Shown: one piece after another, positions 1-7,340 of the stretch
Layout of the letters: every line of letters begins with the position of its first letter
How positions within the stretch are numbered: the stretch's first letter is position 1
Assembly: GCA_032586195.1 (NCBI GenBank)
Contig: JAWHQP010000026.1
Span: forward strand, 1 to 7,674
Direction of reading: 5' to 3'
Length of the DNA stretch: 7,674 bases
From: JAWHQP01 sp032586195
GTDB taxonomy: Bacteria; Pseudomonadota; Gammaproteobacteria; Enterobacterales; Pasteurellaceae
Made by a program: the position numbers and the translations under genes
The notes under the pieces: generated by a model
What the model was told of the DNA's origin: nothing
Seen by the model: only the letters and a program-made list of their open reading frames with translations
The model's database searches: none

Positions 1-1279
1 CCAGCAGACTGTCCGTCACCGGCGTGGATAAGGCTAGGGTTAATCCGGATTGTTTCACCACATGGGTTTCATCAGTGGCAATAATATCCTGTCCCGCTTC
101 TACCGACAGTGATTTAGCCTGCACGGTGATAGTGTTATCGGTCGGTGCAATCATATCCGAACCTAACACGGTGGCTTTATTGCCGGACAGAATAGCAACA
201 TCACCGCCCAGACTGCCTACCGCACTGGCCGCGTCACTTTGCGTAACCGCATAGGTTTTATATTCATCCGATTGTTTCTTCGTGCCGATGGTAAAGCCGA
301 TTCCGCCTGTGCCCATTAGGCCTGATTTCTTCGATTCACTGTAGCTATAGGTCTTCACCGTATTAGTATCGGCTGTCACAGTCACATCATTACCGGCCTG
401 CATGGACAAACTGTGATTGGCCACCACGCTTGAACCGGTCACCGCCACATTCCCTTTTTCCGCCGCCAGGATGATTCCCTCACCGCTGATATTCGAACCG
501 GTCGAGGTATCGTAATGATGCTCATACTTTGATATTGAAGTGGTTTTGCTTAACAGACCGTGACTGTTCCATTTGCGGGCGGTAGCGAGGCTTTCCTTCT
601 CCCGTCCGCTTGTGATATTAATATCACCGTGGTTTGCAATAAGATTCAGCTGCTTTTCTGCCGTGATGTTGCTGTTTCGGACGGTAATATTATTCGCAGC
701 CTGTAAGGTCGCATTGCCGTTCAGAGTCAGGTTATTGCCTACCTCTTTGCTTTGATCAAGGTGATAGTAGTTATTACTGTCGGCCGTATAGTGTTCTTTA
801 TTGACGGTTTCCAATGTGGTCAGATTAAGATTACCACCCGCATTGATAATCGTGGTACCGTTCACCGTCATATCGGCACCTTTCACCGTAATATCTTCTT
901 CCGATTGCAGCACTAGCAGGCCTTCACCTTGAGTGTTGGAGACGGTGACGTCGGCCACCCGATTCAGTGCTTTCTGATAGAAGTTACCGTCGTCAATGTT
1001 CTCAGCAGTGGTTGAGGCTATATTTATCGTTTTCGCCTTGGCGAATAATCGGGTATCCGCCAGTAGTCTGCCGCCGAGATTATTCAGGTTCTGCGTGGCA
1101 TTCAATAAAAGAGTCTGTCCCCTTAACGTGCCGCCCAGGTTGCTGATACTGGTAGCCGTCAGAGCGGTTAAAGCACGTCCTGCAATCACCCCGCTATTTT
1201 CAATATTGCCGCTTCCGGTAGCAATAATGTGATTAGCGGAGATTAAACCGCCGTCCTGAGTAATATCGGTGTTCCGAGC
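1..1279 (-). other. Second FHA repeat block (FHA-2), continuing out of the window
   Basis: Residues 1417-1842. It begins with rungs such as DGGLISANHIIATGSGNIEN and NLGGTLRGQTLLLNATQNLN. It then changes to the later FHA type with ESKKSGLMGTGGIGFTIG (1731-1748), AVGSLGGDVAI and finally KQSGLTLALSTPV (1825-1837). This last pair of motifs is characteristic of the haemagglutinin repeat region that precedes the pretoxin part of CdiA-like proteins. In CDI systems this block stays in the periplasm until receptor contact and helps carry the toxin across the target's outer membrane. No stop is reached before base 1. Confidence 0.85.
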
Positions 1280-4200
1280 TACTAAATAAACCCGAGGCAC
1301 CAGTACGCTGACCGTTGAACCGTCGGTAAGAGTGACATTCTGATTGACGAACCACACCAAATCGGTAGTCAGCTCTTTCATCTGCGCTTCCGTTAATGCT
1401 ACACCCGGGGTTAAATCAAACTGTTCGGCATATTTGATGCCGTTATCCATTAAGGCTTTATATTGCTCATAATCGGACTGATAACCCGTCAGATAACGAT
1501 AACCGGTTAACTGATTAATCTGTTCATTCACTAAACGCTGCTCGTAGTAACCGTCACCCAGGCGTTTCAACATGGCGGTCGGCTCGTAACGCAGAGCGTT
1601 AAACATATAATCGGAGCTGAGCCATTGGCCTACATCCGTGAATTTCGGGTCGGTTTCCACTAAATAATGACTGTCCGCGGACGGATTGATTCTATACAGG
1701 CTTGCCTGCGGTAACGTCACCATCGGGGTAACGGTTTTAATCGTTATGCTGCCGTCAGCGATTTGAGCATTGTCGCCGGTAGTATTTAAGGTAGTGAGCT
1801 GCACGGAGGTAACCGCGGTATCTGCCGCATCACTACGGGCGGCTACATTCCGATCAACCGTGTTTTCGCTAATAACACTAGTGTTGCCGATTATATTCTG
1901 CACTACACCGAAGTCCGCTTCCTGAGTCGGCTTACTGATATTAAACCGTACTTCATTGGTTTCCCGGTGTCCGTTACGACCGTGTTTTCGGTAATGCTGC
2001 AGAAAATAGGAATAGCCCGTTTCAGTTACATTGATTTGCTGTTTTAAATCCTCGTTGACTAAAGTGACATTACCGGCAGATAAAGTTCCATTATCGGTGT
2101 TTTGCGTATAGGCGGTATCCCCCAGGATGAGCGTGTTACCGACTAACAGTTTACTGTACTGATTACGCAGGTTATCGCCGTTCAGCGTTAAATTACCGCC
2201 GAATGTCATTAAACCGGGATCTTGCGTCGCAATCTGCGTAGTACTGGTGGTGCGGTTATATTTCCAGCCGTACCATTCTTTCTGAATCAGAGTTTCCCTC
2301 TCATCATAAAAATCAAACCAGGCACTACGCCCACCCCAGTCAAAACTGCCTTCAACCCCGACCCGATAACGTTGGCTGTCACCGGTCAATGCCATTTCAT
2401 GCACATATTCGGTAGTATTCACTACTTGGGTAGTCAGATATAAATCATGATTGAACAAATTCGCCGTATTGATAGTACCGTTACCCAACGCCTCTATCGT
2501 GGCGCTGCCGTTATCAATCAGGTTCGCTTTGCCGGCGGCTCGCTGCTGTTTATCTAAACTACCGCCAATCGCCATCTCACTCAGACTTAAAATAAGAGAG
2601 TGATCACGGTTGATCAATGTACCAACACCGAGATCCAATCGTTCTCGTGCCGCTATCGTCGCCGCACTTGTGCTGTTATTGACGGTTTCAGCCTGATTGT
2701 TTATCTGTTTCGCTTCAATGGCTAAATGGTTGCCATAAATCCGGCCGGTACCGATATTATCCACCGTATCGGCTTGAATAACGTTTTCCGTTCCATCAAT
2801 TAAACCGCGGTTAGTAAGCGTGCCTGTTTGCAGGGTGGTGGCTTTTGAAGAGAGTTCCGCACCATTTTGATTCTCAATATTCCGGGCATAAATAGTTAAG
2901 GCATTATTAACCACCTGTTGTACGGTATTGATGAAATTACCCTGCGTGCTGAAGCTTAAGTTTTCGCCTGCCGTAAAGGCTTTATTCAGCGTATAGCTGT
3001 CCTGCAGTGCGATAGTGGCATTGCCCGTTGTGGTGATATTGCCTTGATTTGTAATACCTTTAGCATAAATACCGAGGTTCCGTCCCGCTTCAATCTGTCC
3101 CTCCGCATTATCAACCATAAGTTGATTTGAGTTCTGGTGAATAGTAAGCGCATCCGCGGCCAGAATTTCACCCTGCTGATTATTCAACTGCGAATCAAGT
3201 GAGATGGAGATAGAATTTTCTGCATAGATCCCTCCATTTTTATTTGAAAGTGCGGTGCTGTTTAAGGCAATTTTTTGTGCCTGTAGGCCTTGGGTCGGGG
3301 TGGTAGCTGTGGCCTTGGTGTACTGATTGGCAATAAACTGTGCCTTAATCGCCAACTGCCGCACCGCACCGATAAGTGAACCGGTACCGTCAGTGGCGTT
3401 ATTATTCAGTTGCGTGGTGTCAATCGTCGTATTCTGACCCTGAATAAAACCACCTTGATTATCAACCGCTAGTGCGGTAAGGGTCAGATTAGATTGAGAT
3501 ACAATACGTCCTTGTTGAGTATTATTTACGTTTTCCGCCTTAACGGCTGCATTACCGACAGCAAAAACGGTACCGTTAGCATTATTCAGGCTGGTACTTT
3601 GAATATCCAGCGCATTCTGAGCCACAACGGATCCGTCCGTATTATTGAATGTCTGTGTTATTGCGGTTAAATCGGATTTAGAAAGTATTTTTCCGTCGGC
3701 ATTCTGCAGATCGGTAATATTAAGATCAACTGACTGACCGAGTATGATACCTTGCCGGTTCTGCAAAGATGAGGTGTTAAATACTAAATTACCCGCGCCG
3801 TAAATTTGTCCTTGAGTATTATTAATCCCGTTTGGCAAGGTTAAATCAAAGGCTGCATTAGTCCGGCTGGCAAGTGTACCCAGAGTATTATCCAATTGAG
3901 ACGCAGTTATGGAAAATTGTCCCGCATCTATCTGGGCCGAACGGGTCGAAAGCGTGGTTGGAGTTACGGCGACAAAACGCTGTTGTGCCGCAATCCGGCT
4001 GTTATCCAGATTGATTTTATCACTGCTCGCCGTAAGTTGAACGTGATTGGCAGTAGTCCGTCCATGACTTAAATCAACTGTTTGTCCCGATACAGTTAAG
4101 CGATTTGAAGCGAGATTCTCGCCCTGTACGGACACCCGTCCTGTCGCCGACAGGGTAATGTTCTTACCGTTATTAGAACGTTCATCTAAGGTTAAGTCAT

Positions 4201-5527
4201 CTTTCATACCGGCAGCAAGGGTTGCATTGGCGGTTGCCTGAATAGTTTCGGCTTGATAACTAATATTGCCTTGTGCCAGAGTAGTGCCGTTTTGGGCAAT
4301 TGATTTGGCGGTGGTGAAATTAACATTGCCGTGACGTGCAATCACCGTGCCGTTCTGCTTGATGTCCGCCTGGGCGGTGACTTGAATATGCTGCTGTTGA
4401 CTATCCAAAACACCGTTATTCAGCACCGCACTTTTAGTCGTGAGCTGTACGCTCCGTTCGGCATTAATGATGCCGCTGTTAACGATTTTCCCTTCACTGT
4501 TAATAACAGCCTGCCCGGCTGAAGCCCCGATATGCCCGGCATTACGCACCCCCATACCGGCTTCAGTACCAATCAAATGAATTTTCTCGGCATACATACC
4601 GCCTAGGCTCAATACATCCACCGCATAGCCTGTCACCGCATCAGTCTGGCTATCTGAATTATCTGAGTTATCAGAATCATGAATAATCTCAAGGCTGTCA
4701 TTGTTCTTTGCTACTCGGTTTTTACCGGTTGTCACATTAATTTGTTTTTTCGCCCATATTCCCGCATTGATTTCCGTCTCACGGGCAATAATATCGGCAT
4801 AATCTACTTGGCTGGCGTCTAACCCCCGCCCTGAAACGGTAATCTTCCCTTTCTCGACTTTAAAGGAACGGAGCTCGCCGTTTTCAATTTCCACTTTACC
4901 GGTAGTTAAGGTAGCACGTTCAGCGTTGATAACCCCGCACCCCTCGCAATACAGACCTGACGGATTGGCAATAATCACATCGGCCTTCTTACCCGCCACC
5001 TCCACATAGCCTTTTAATTCGGACGGACGATCGGAGTTGACCTCATTTAAAATAACTTTGGCTTCACCCGCCGCCAGATACGGATTACCCTGCACCATAC
5101 CACCTAACTGAGTGGAGACATTCTTATGGCTGTTATTTAAAATCGCACCCTGAGTGTCCACATCAAAACTCTGATAGCGGTTATGTGACAGGCCTTTATC
5201 ATTCGGTGTTTGAATATTCACCTGCGGAATTCCGTTGGCGGTTTCAAGTACTATCGGTTGTTGGTTGGCGTTAGCGGTCGGGTCGGCCTGAATACGCAGA
5301 TCGGCAAGGGCATTATCAGCAAAAGTGATAAAGCCTAAGGCATACCATAAACTGAAAAAAAGCGGACGTATTTTACTGACTTTAGTAAAGCTGATGAACT
5401 TTGACGAGCATATAAAATCACCGCGGGAAAGAGTATTTGTCTTGCCTGCTGTTTTACTAAGTTCTGATACCACCACTGGACGTTGCAGGGTTTTGCTGAA
5501 AATAACGCGATAACATTGTGCATTCAT
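1..5527 (-). CDS. Filamentous haemagglutinin / CdiA-like TpsA exoprotein, C-terminus beyond window
   Basis: This is a surface-exported giant protein of the FhaB/CdiA family, the cargo partner of the TpsB transporter encoded 57 nt upstream. 1842 codons are visible with no in-frame stop; the frame leaves the window at base 1. The start is the ATG at 5525-5527: it begins a typical extended signal peptide (MNAQCYRVIF...), and an in-frame stop lies just upstream at 5567-5569. An overlapping ATG at 5523 is in the wrong frame. In order: signal region 1-75, TPS domain about 90-210, Ser/Asp linker 283-296, FHA repeats about 300-1000, aromatic-rich stretch about 1000-1275, Tyr-rich domain 1276-1416, second FHA block from 1417. 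The last visible part carries KQSGLTLALSTPV (1825-1837), which in this family precedes the pretoxin/C-terminal region. Only four Cys occur (5, 40, 194, 197), as expected for a protein threaded through an outer-membrane pore. The visible part is intact. It could be a CDI toxin carrier or an adhesin; the deciding C-terminus is missing. Confidence 0.95.
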   Translation of the reverse strand, partial: MNAQCYRVIFSKTLQRPVVVSELSKTAGKTNTLSRGDFICSSKFISFTKVSKIRPLFFSLWYALGFITFADNALADLRIQADPTANANQQPIVLETANGIPQVNIQTPNDKGLSHNRYQSFDVDTQGAILNNSHKNVSTQLGGMVQGNPYLAAGEAKVILNEVNSDRPSELKGYVEVAGKKADVIIANPSGLYCEGCGVINAERATLTTGKVEIENGELRSFKVEKGKITVSGRGLDASQVDYADIIARETEINAGIWAKKQINVTTGKNRVAKNNDSLEIIHDSDNSDNSDSQTDAVTGYAVDVLSLGGMYAEKIHLIGTEAGMGVRNAGHIGASAGQAVINSEGKIVNSGIINAERSVQLTTKSAVLNNGVLDSQQQHIQVTAQADIKQNGTVIARHGNVNFTTAKSIAQNGTTLAQGNISYQAETIQATANATLAAGMKDDLTLDERSNNGKNITLSATGRVSVQGENLASNRLTVSGQTVDLSHGRTTANHVQLTASSDKINLDNSRIAAQQRFVAVTPTTLSTRSAQIDAGQFSITASQLDNTLGTLASRTNAAFDLTLPNGINNTQGQIYGAGNLVFNTSSLQNRQGIILGQSVDLNITDLQNADGKILSKSDLTAITQTFNNTDGSVVAQNALDIQSTSLNNANGTVFAVGNAAVKAENVNNTQQGRIVSQSNLTLTALAVDNQGGFIQGQNTTIDTTQLNNNATDGTGSLIGAVRQLAIKAQFIANQYTKATATTPTQGLQAQKIALNSTALSNKNGGIYAENSISISLDSQLNNQQGEILAADALTIHQNSNQLMVDNAEGQIEAGRNLGIYAKGITNQGNITTTGNATIALQDSYTLNKAFTAGENLSFSTQGNFINTVQQVVNNALTIYARNIENQNGAELSSKATTLQTGTLTNRGLIDGTENVIQADTVDNIGTGRIYGNHLAIEAKQINNQAETVNNSTSAATIAARERLDLGVGTLINRDHSLILSLSEMAIGGSLDKQQRAAGKANLIDNGSATIEALGNGTINTANLFNHDLYLTTQVVNTTEYVHEMALTGDSQRYRVGVEGSFDWGGRSAWFDFYDERETLIQKEWYGWKYNRTTSTTQIATQDPGLMTFGGNLTLNGDNLRNQYSKLLVGNTLILGDTAYTQNTDNGTLSAGNVTLVNEDLKQQINVTETGYSYFLQHYRKHGRNGHRETNEVRFNISKPTQEADFGVVQNIIGNTSVISENTVDRNVAARSDAADTAVTSVQLTTLNTTGDNAQIADGSITIKTVTPMVTLPQASLYRINPSADSHYLVETDPKFTDVGQWLSSDYMFNALRYEPTAMLKRLGDGYYEQRLVNEQINQLTGYRYLTGYQSDYEQYKALMDNGIKYAEQFDLTPGVALTEAQMKELTTDLVWFVNQNVTLTDGSTVSVLVPRVYLVARNTDITQDGGLISANHIIATGSGNIENSGVIAGRALTALTATSISNLGGTLRGQTLLLNATQNLNNLGGRLLADTRLFAKAKTINIASTTAENIDDGNFYQKALNRVADVTVSNTQGEGLLVLQSEEDITVKGADMTVNGTTIINAGGNLNLTTLETVNKEHYTADSNNYYHLDQSKEVGNNLTLNGNATLQAANNITVRNSNITAEKQLNLIANHGDINITSGREKESLATARKWNSHGLLSKTTSISKYEHHYDTSTGSNISGEGIILAAEKGNVAVTGSSVVANHSLSMQAGNDVTVTADTNTVKTYSYSESKKSGLMGTGGIGFTIGTKKQSDEYKTYAVTQSDAASAVGSLGGDVAILSGNKATVLGSDMIAPTDNTITVQAKSLSVEAGQDIIATDETHVVKQSGLTLALSTPVTDSLL
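1280..1702 (-). other. Conserved Tyr-rich globular domain between the two FHA blocks
   Basis: Residues about 1276-1416. It opens SLYRINPSADSHYLVETDP and continues with QWLSSDYMF, RLGDGYYEQRLVNEQI, LTGYRYLTGY, a likely helical middle (YEQYKALMDNGIKYAEQFDL), then ALTEAQMKEL and DLVWFV, ending LVPRVYL. The composition (many Tyr, Leu, Glu, Gln and predicted helices) is unlike the flanking Asn/Gly/Thr-rich beta-helix. From memory this segment is strongly conserved in large CdiA/FhaB-like proteins of gamma- and beta-proteobacteria. It corresponds in position to the Tyr/Pro-rich (YP) domain, at which export pauses in E. coli CdiA. The YP equation is inference. Confidence 0.6.
1703..2530 (-). other. 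Non-repetitive aromatic-rich stretch, candidate receptor-binding region
   Basis: Residues about 1000-1275 of the exoprotein interrupt the FHA repeat pattern. The section contains long aromatic and charged runs such as FDWGGRSAWFDFYDERE (from residue 1062) and KEWYGWKYNRT, and a basic patch HYRKHGRNGHRETNE. In CdiA proteins the receptor-binding domain lies between the first FHA block and a Tyr-rich domain, and this stretch occupies that place. Assignment as receptor-binding is by position only, since I do not recognise a known receptor class. The edges are approximate, and short beta-helix-like pieces (for example around LTLNGDNLRNQ) remain inside. Confidence 0.45.
3248..3256 (+). repeat. DNA uptake signal sequence, Haemophilus type, plus orientation
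   Basis: Exact AAGTGCGGT core inside the exoprotein gene. It is followed by W-rich bases as in extended uptake signals, although the purine expected at position 11 is C. It marks the DNA as Pasteurellaceae of the Haemophilus uptake-signal clade and as a preferred substrate for natural transformation. Confidence 0.7.
3380..3880 (-). repeat. Core of the FHA-1 beta-helix repeats (about 60-bp period)
   Basis: This is the most regular part of a longer repeat block (residues about 300-1000). Each unit has the form L-x-N-x-x-G-x-I followed by short polar and hydrophobic strands, for example NNTQGQIYGAGNLVF and NNTDGSVVAQNALDIQ. The conserved Gly falls at coding positions 3880, 3811, 3751, 3694, 3634, 3574, 3511, 3451 and 3382. 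The spacings are therefore 57-69 nt, mostly 60, i.e. about 20 residues or one beta-helix turn. The units are diverged at DNA level. This block forms the stalk that carries the receptor-binding part away from the cell. Confidence 0.85.
4425..4433 (-). repeat. DNA uptake signal sequence, Haemophilus type, minus orientation
   Basis: Exact ACCGCACTT on the plus strand, i.e. AAGTGCGGT on the minus strand, preceded by AA. It lies in the FHA-1 region of the exoprotein gene. One-mismatch copies also occur at 219-227, 2661-2669, 3470-3478 and 7628-7636. Confidence 0.7.
4640..4681 (-). repeat. Ser/Asp/Asn-rich linker with imperfect 9-bp repeats
   Basis: Residues 283-296 read HDSDNSDNSDSQTD. At DNA level (plus strand) TGAATTATC at 4655-4663 is followed by TGAGTTATC at 4664-4672 and a degenerate third unit. 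Loss or gain of a 9-bp unit keeps the frame, so length variation between strains would be tolerated. The stretch sits just after the TPS cap region and probably forms a flexible, acidic loop off the beta-helix. Confidence 0.65.
4898..5260 (-). other. TPS secretion domain (haemagglutination activity domain)
   Basis: Residues about 90-210 of the exoprotein, the part that TpsB recognises. It shows the conserved run NGIPQVNIQTPNDKGLSHNR (98-117), then NNS (131-133), QLGGMVQGNPYL (140-151, in the place of the NPNL motif), NEVNSD, and ANPSGLYCEGCGVIN (187-201, in the place of the NPNGI motif). The Cys pair C194/C197 is the CxxC seen in CdiA/ShlA/HecA-like members and absent from Bordetella FhaB. 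The domain folds as a beta-helix cap and nucleates folding of the rest of the protein on the cell surface. Confidence 0.92.
5303..5527 (-). other. Extended signal peptide (ESPR) of the exoprotein
   Basis: Residues 1-75 of the TpsA. The N-terminal YRVIFSKTLQRPVVVSEL (6-23) matches the extended signal peptide region found on large type V secreted proteins of beta- and gamma-proteobacteria. A polar linker follows, then a basic stretch (KVSKIR, 49-54) and a hydrophobic core (PLFFSLWYALGFITFA, 55-70). A signal peptidase I site is likely after A-L-A at 73-75. In known cases this extension slows inner-membrane passage so that the export-competent chain meets its transporter unfolded. The cleavage site is my inference from the motif. 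Confidence 0.8.
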
Positions 5528-5584
5528 AAACGATAATCTCTGAATAATTAAATTGACCTGAAATAATTAGAACAATTTGAACAA
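5528..5584 (-). other. Intergenic gap between transporter and exoprotein genes
   Basis: A 57-nt, strongly A/T-rich spacer. I see no stem followed by a T tract and no good promoter, so the two genes are probably cotranscribed. It contains near-repeated TGAATAATTAAA (5541-5552) and TGAAATAATTAG (5559-5570). Confidence 0.6.
5537..5542 (-). promoter_or_regulatory. Weak ribosome-binding site for the exoprotein gene
   Basis: The minus strand reads CAGAGA with 9 nt between it and the ATG at 5527. The match to the anti-Shine-Dalgarno sequence is modest and the surroundings are A/T-rich, so initiation of the exoprotein may be weaker than that of the transporter. Confidence 0.4.
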
Positions 5585-5587
5585 TTA
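5570..5587 (-). repeat. Tandem 9-bp repeat at the transporter stop codon
   Basis: On the plus strand GAACAATTT (5570-5578) is followed directly by GAACAATTA (5579-5587). The right copy contains the complement of the TAA stop of the transporter gene (5585-5587). It is probably a small slippage duplication with no coding effect. Confidence 0.6.
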
Positions 5588-7333
5588 AAACGATAACCCG
5601 ATGTTAAATCCGATAACCGGATCCTGATTAAATCCCCGTGGCACATGCAACGCCTTGCCGGCAAACACATCATAATACAGATGATTTACCGTACCGCGTA
5701 ACCCGACGGAGGTGCCGGTCATTGAACGGCCTAAGAAATTCTGGGTGGAAGGACCTCGTACCGCACCATGATCAAGCGTGACATACAGCCAGTGTCCGCG
5801 GTGTGCCATATTCCACGCCAGTTCATTTCGCCATAAATAACCGCGTTCACCGGTCAAGGTCAGTTCGCCGTCCGTACCGCGTATCGTATACCGTCCCCCC
5901 AGGCTGAAACGGTCTTGTAACACCAGCGGTGTTCTGTTCCATTGTGCCGCCAAGCTGCTGTTTAACTGAAAGGATTCACTGAACAGAGAAAAAGCTTTCG
6001 TAATCGCAATATTGGCAGTGATAATCTGCATGCGGGAAGTGCCTTTCCCGTAAACTTCTTCCGGAGCCCGCATGGCATTGGCTGCACCGGTACCACGTTT
6101 ATAATTAGCATTCAGTTCCAGTATGGTATTGCCTAAATAGGCTTTATGATTAAACCCGACTTCCCAGCCCGCTGTACGCCGACGCTGCACATCCACTTCT
6201 TGATGTTCAAAAAAGTTTCGGGAATCACGCAACCAGACAGAGCCGGAAAGCGTGATTTTATGTTGACTGTTACGAAAAACTAAACGCGAGAGGGTAAGTT
6301 TGGAAATGCGGCTTTCACCGGCATAATCGACGGTTGAACCGTAAGCCGCGGCCACCTGCTGATGATAGTTATATTCATAATGGCTGGCACTGAACTGCCA
6401 GTAGCCGAACGGAATAGAATAATAGTAATTCATACTTTTACTGCTGTGGGCACCCTTATCGTCTTCGCCGGTCCAGTGTGGTCGTTTCATAGAATGCGTC
6501 AGACTATAATAGAATAAATCATTAGCAGTAATCACGCCATCCAGCGATCCCGCCACCGTACCCTGCCATTTACCGGTCGCTTTAGTGCCGGAATCATCCA
6601 CATTTAAATTCAACCGGAAAGGGAAAGCCTGCTTATATCGGATGGCGACATCACTTTCACCGACCGCGGTCGCATCATCTTCCACCGGTACAATATTAAT
6701 CACCGCATCCGCCGTAGGTAAACGGCGCAGATTTTCCAGCGATTGCTCAATATCGCGGATATTGAGCAAATCCCCCTCACGGAAAGCCAATCCGCTCCAG
6801 GCGGTTAAACGGGAAAAACGAGCAACCGAACTTTTATCTTCAATCAAGGTATGCCGGATTACTCCCGGAATAACTGTAAGTTTTAGTACCCCTGTACTTA
6901 AATCTTGCTCTTCCGCGACCACACGAGTGGTGATATAGCCCGCCTCAATAAGATGATGCTGAATACGCTTCATCAACACGGTTAAACCGTTATTACCCAG
7001 ACAATAGGGTAAGGAGAAATGCAGATCCTCAACCGCGCGGGATAATGCCCATTGGAATCGGCTGGCTACCCGCTCGGATTGATATTCGGCATATTCGTTT
7101 AAGAGAATTTTGTGAATGGAGAAACAAGGGGATTCATTGGAAGGAAGAGAAGTTAACTCATCCTGAGGTTTAGCAAAGCGCACATCTGTCTGAGGTTTAA
7201 GACGTTCAGCTACATTTTCAGCCTGTTGCTGTCCGCGCCGTTGGGCTTGTGCGTCAAGCCGATTAAAATCAAATGGGTCAGCCGCCCAGGCACAGGTACT
7301 GCATAACAACACAAACCCCGTAACTATTTTCAT
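5585..7333 (-). CDS. TpsB outer-membrane transporter, ShlB/FhaC/HecB (CdiB) family
   Basis: This complete 582-residue Omp85-superfamily pore secretes the downstream exoprotein across the outer membrane. Residues 1-17 form a Sec signal peptide, with likely cleavage at the A-W-A site before A18. Residues 19-45 are a polar helix-forming stretch matching the H1 plug helix, followed by a linker. POTRA 1 spans about 68-155, with C70 and C111 as a possible disulfide and the family signature GYITTRV at 132-138. POTRA 2 spans about 156-236 and contains GDLLNIRDIEQSLENLRRLP. The rest is a 16-strand-type barrel. It holds the lid-loop signature GGRYTIRGTDGE (479-490), then GERGYLWRNELAW, and ends in Phe, the usual outer-membrane insertion signal. 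The length is normal for the family. R485-G486 are kept, but the next residue is Thr where relatives usually have Phe or Tyr. The start is supported by an AGGA ribosome-binding site 7 nt upstream. The gene is first in a two-gene operon with the exoprotein. Confidence 0.96.
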   Translation of the reverse strand: MKIVTGFVLLCSTCAWAADPFDFNRLDAQAQRRGQQQAENVAERLKPQTDVRFAKPQDELTSLPSNESPCFSIHKILLNEYAEYQSERVASRFQWALSRAVEDLHFSLPYCLGNNGLTVLMKRIQHHLIEAGYITTRVVAEEQDLSTGVLKLTVIPGVIRHTLIEDKSSVARFSRLTAWSGLAFREGDLLNIRDIEQSLENLRRLPTADAVINIVPVEDDATAVGESDVAIRYKQAFPFRLNLNVDDSGTKATGKWQGTVAGSLDGVITANDLFYYSLTHSMKRPHWTGEDDKGAHSSKSMNYYYSIPFGYWQFSASHYEYNYHQQVAAAYGSTVDYAGESRISKLTLSRLVFRNSQHKITLSGSVWLRDSRNFFEHQEVDVQRRRTAGWEVGFNHKAYLGNTILELNANYKRGTGAANAMRAPEEVYGKGTSRMQIITANIAITKAFSLFSESFQLNSSLAAQWNRTPLVLQDRFSLGGRYTIRGTDGELTLTGERGYLWRNELAWNMAHRGHWLYVTLDHGAVRGPSTQNFLGRSMTGTSVGLRGTVNHLYYDVFAGKALHVPRGFNQDPVIGFNIGLSF

Positions 7334-7340
7334 AATTTAG

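Noticed and set aside
24..3171. Several short frames of 60-78 codons on either strand across the left half
   Set aside because: All overlap the single large minus-strand exoprotein frame and encode no recognisable protein.
3380..3880. CRISPR array, because of the regular 60-bp period
   Set aside because: Repeats are diverged at DNA level, have no constant repeat/variable spacer pattern and encode regular beta-helix turns.
5355..5361. Phase-variable homopolymer (A7 on plus, T7 in the coding strand) in the exoprotein signal region
   Set aside because: Seven bases is short for contingency loci, the frame is on as read, and Phe-Phe in a hydrophobic core explains the run.
5335..5523. 62-codon minus-strand frame starting MHNVIALF, suggesting a frameshift at the exoprotein start
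   Set aside because: Its ATG overlaps the true start at 5527 by chance (ATGAATG). The true frame reads on without a stop through the signal peptide and TPS domain, so there is no frameshift.
5528..5584. Terminator or separate promoter between the two genes
   Set aside because: No stem-loop with a T tract and no paired -35/-10 boxes are visible; the gap is short and simply A/T-rich.
6585..6938. 117-codon open frame on the plus strand
   Set aside because: It lies wholly antisense to the POTRA-coding part of the transporter gene, has no recognisable domain and no ribosome-binding site of note. It is a shadow of the real frame.
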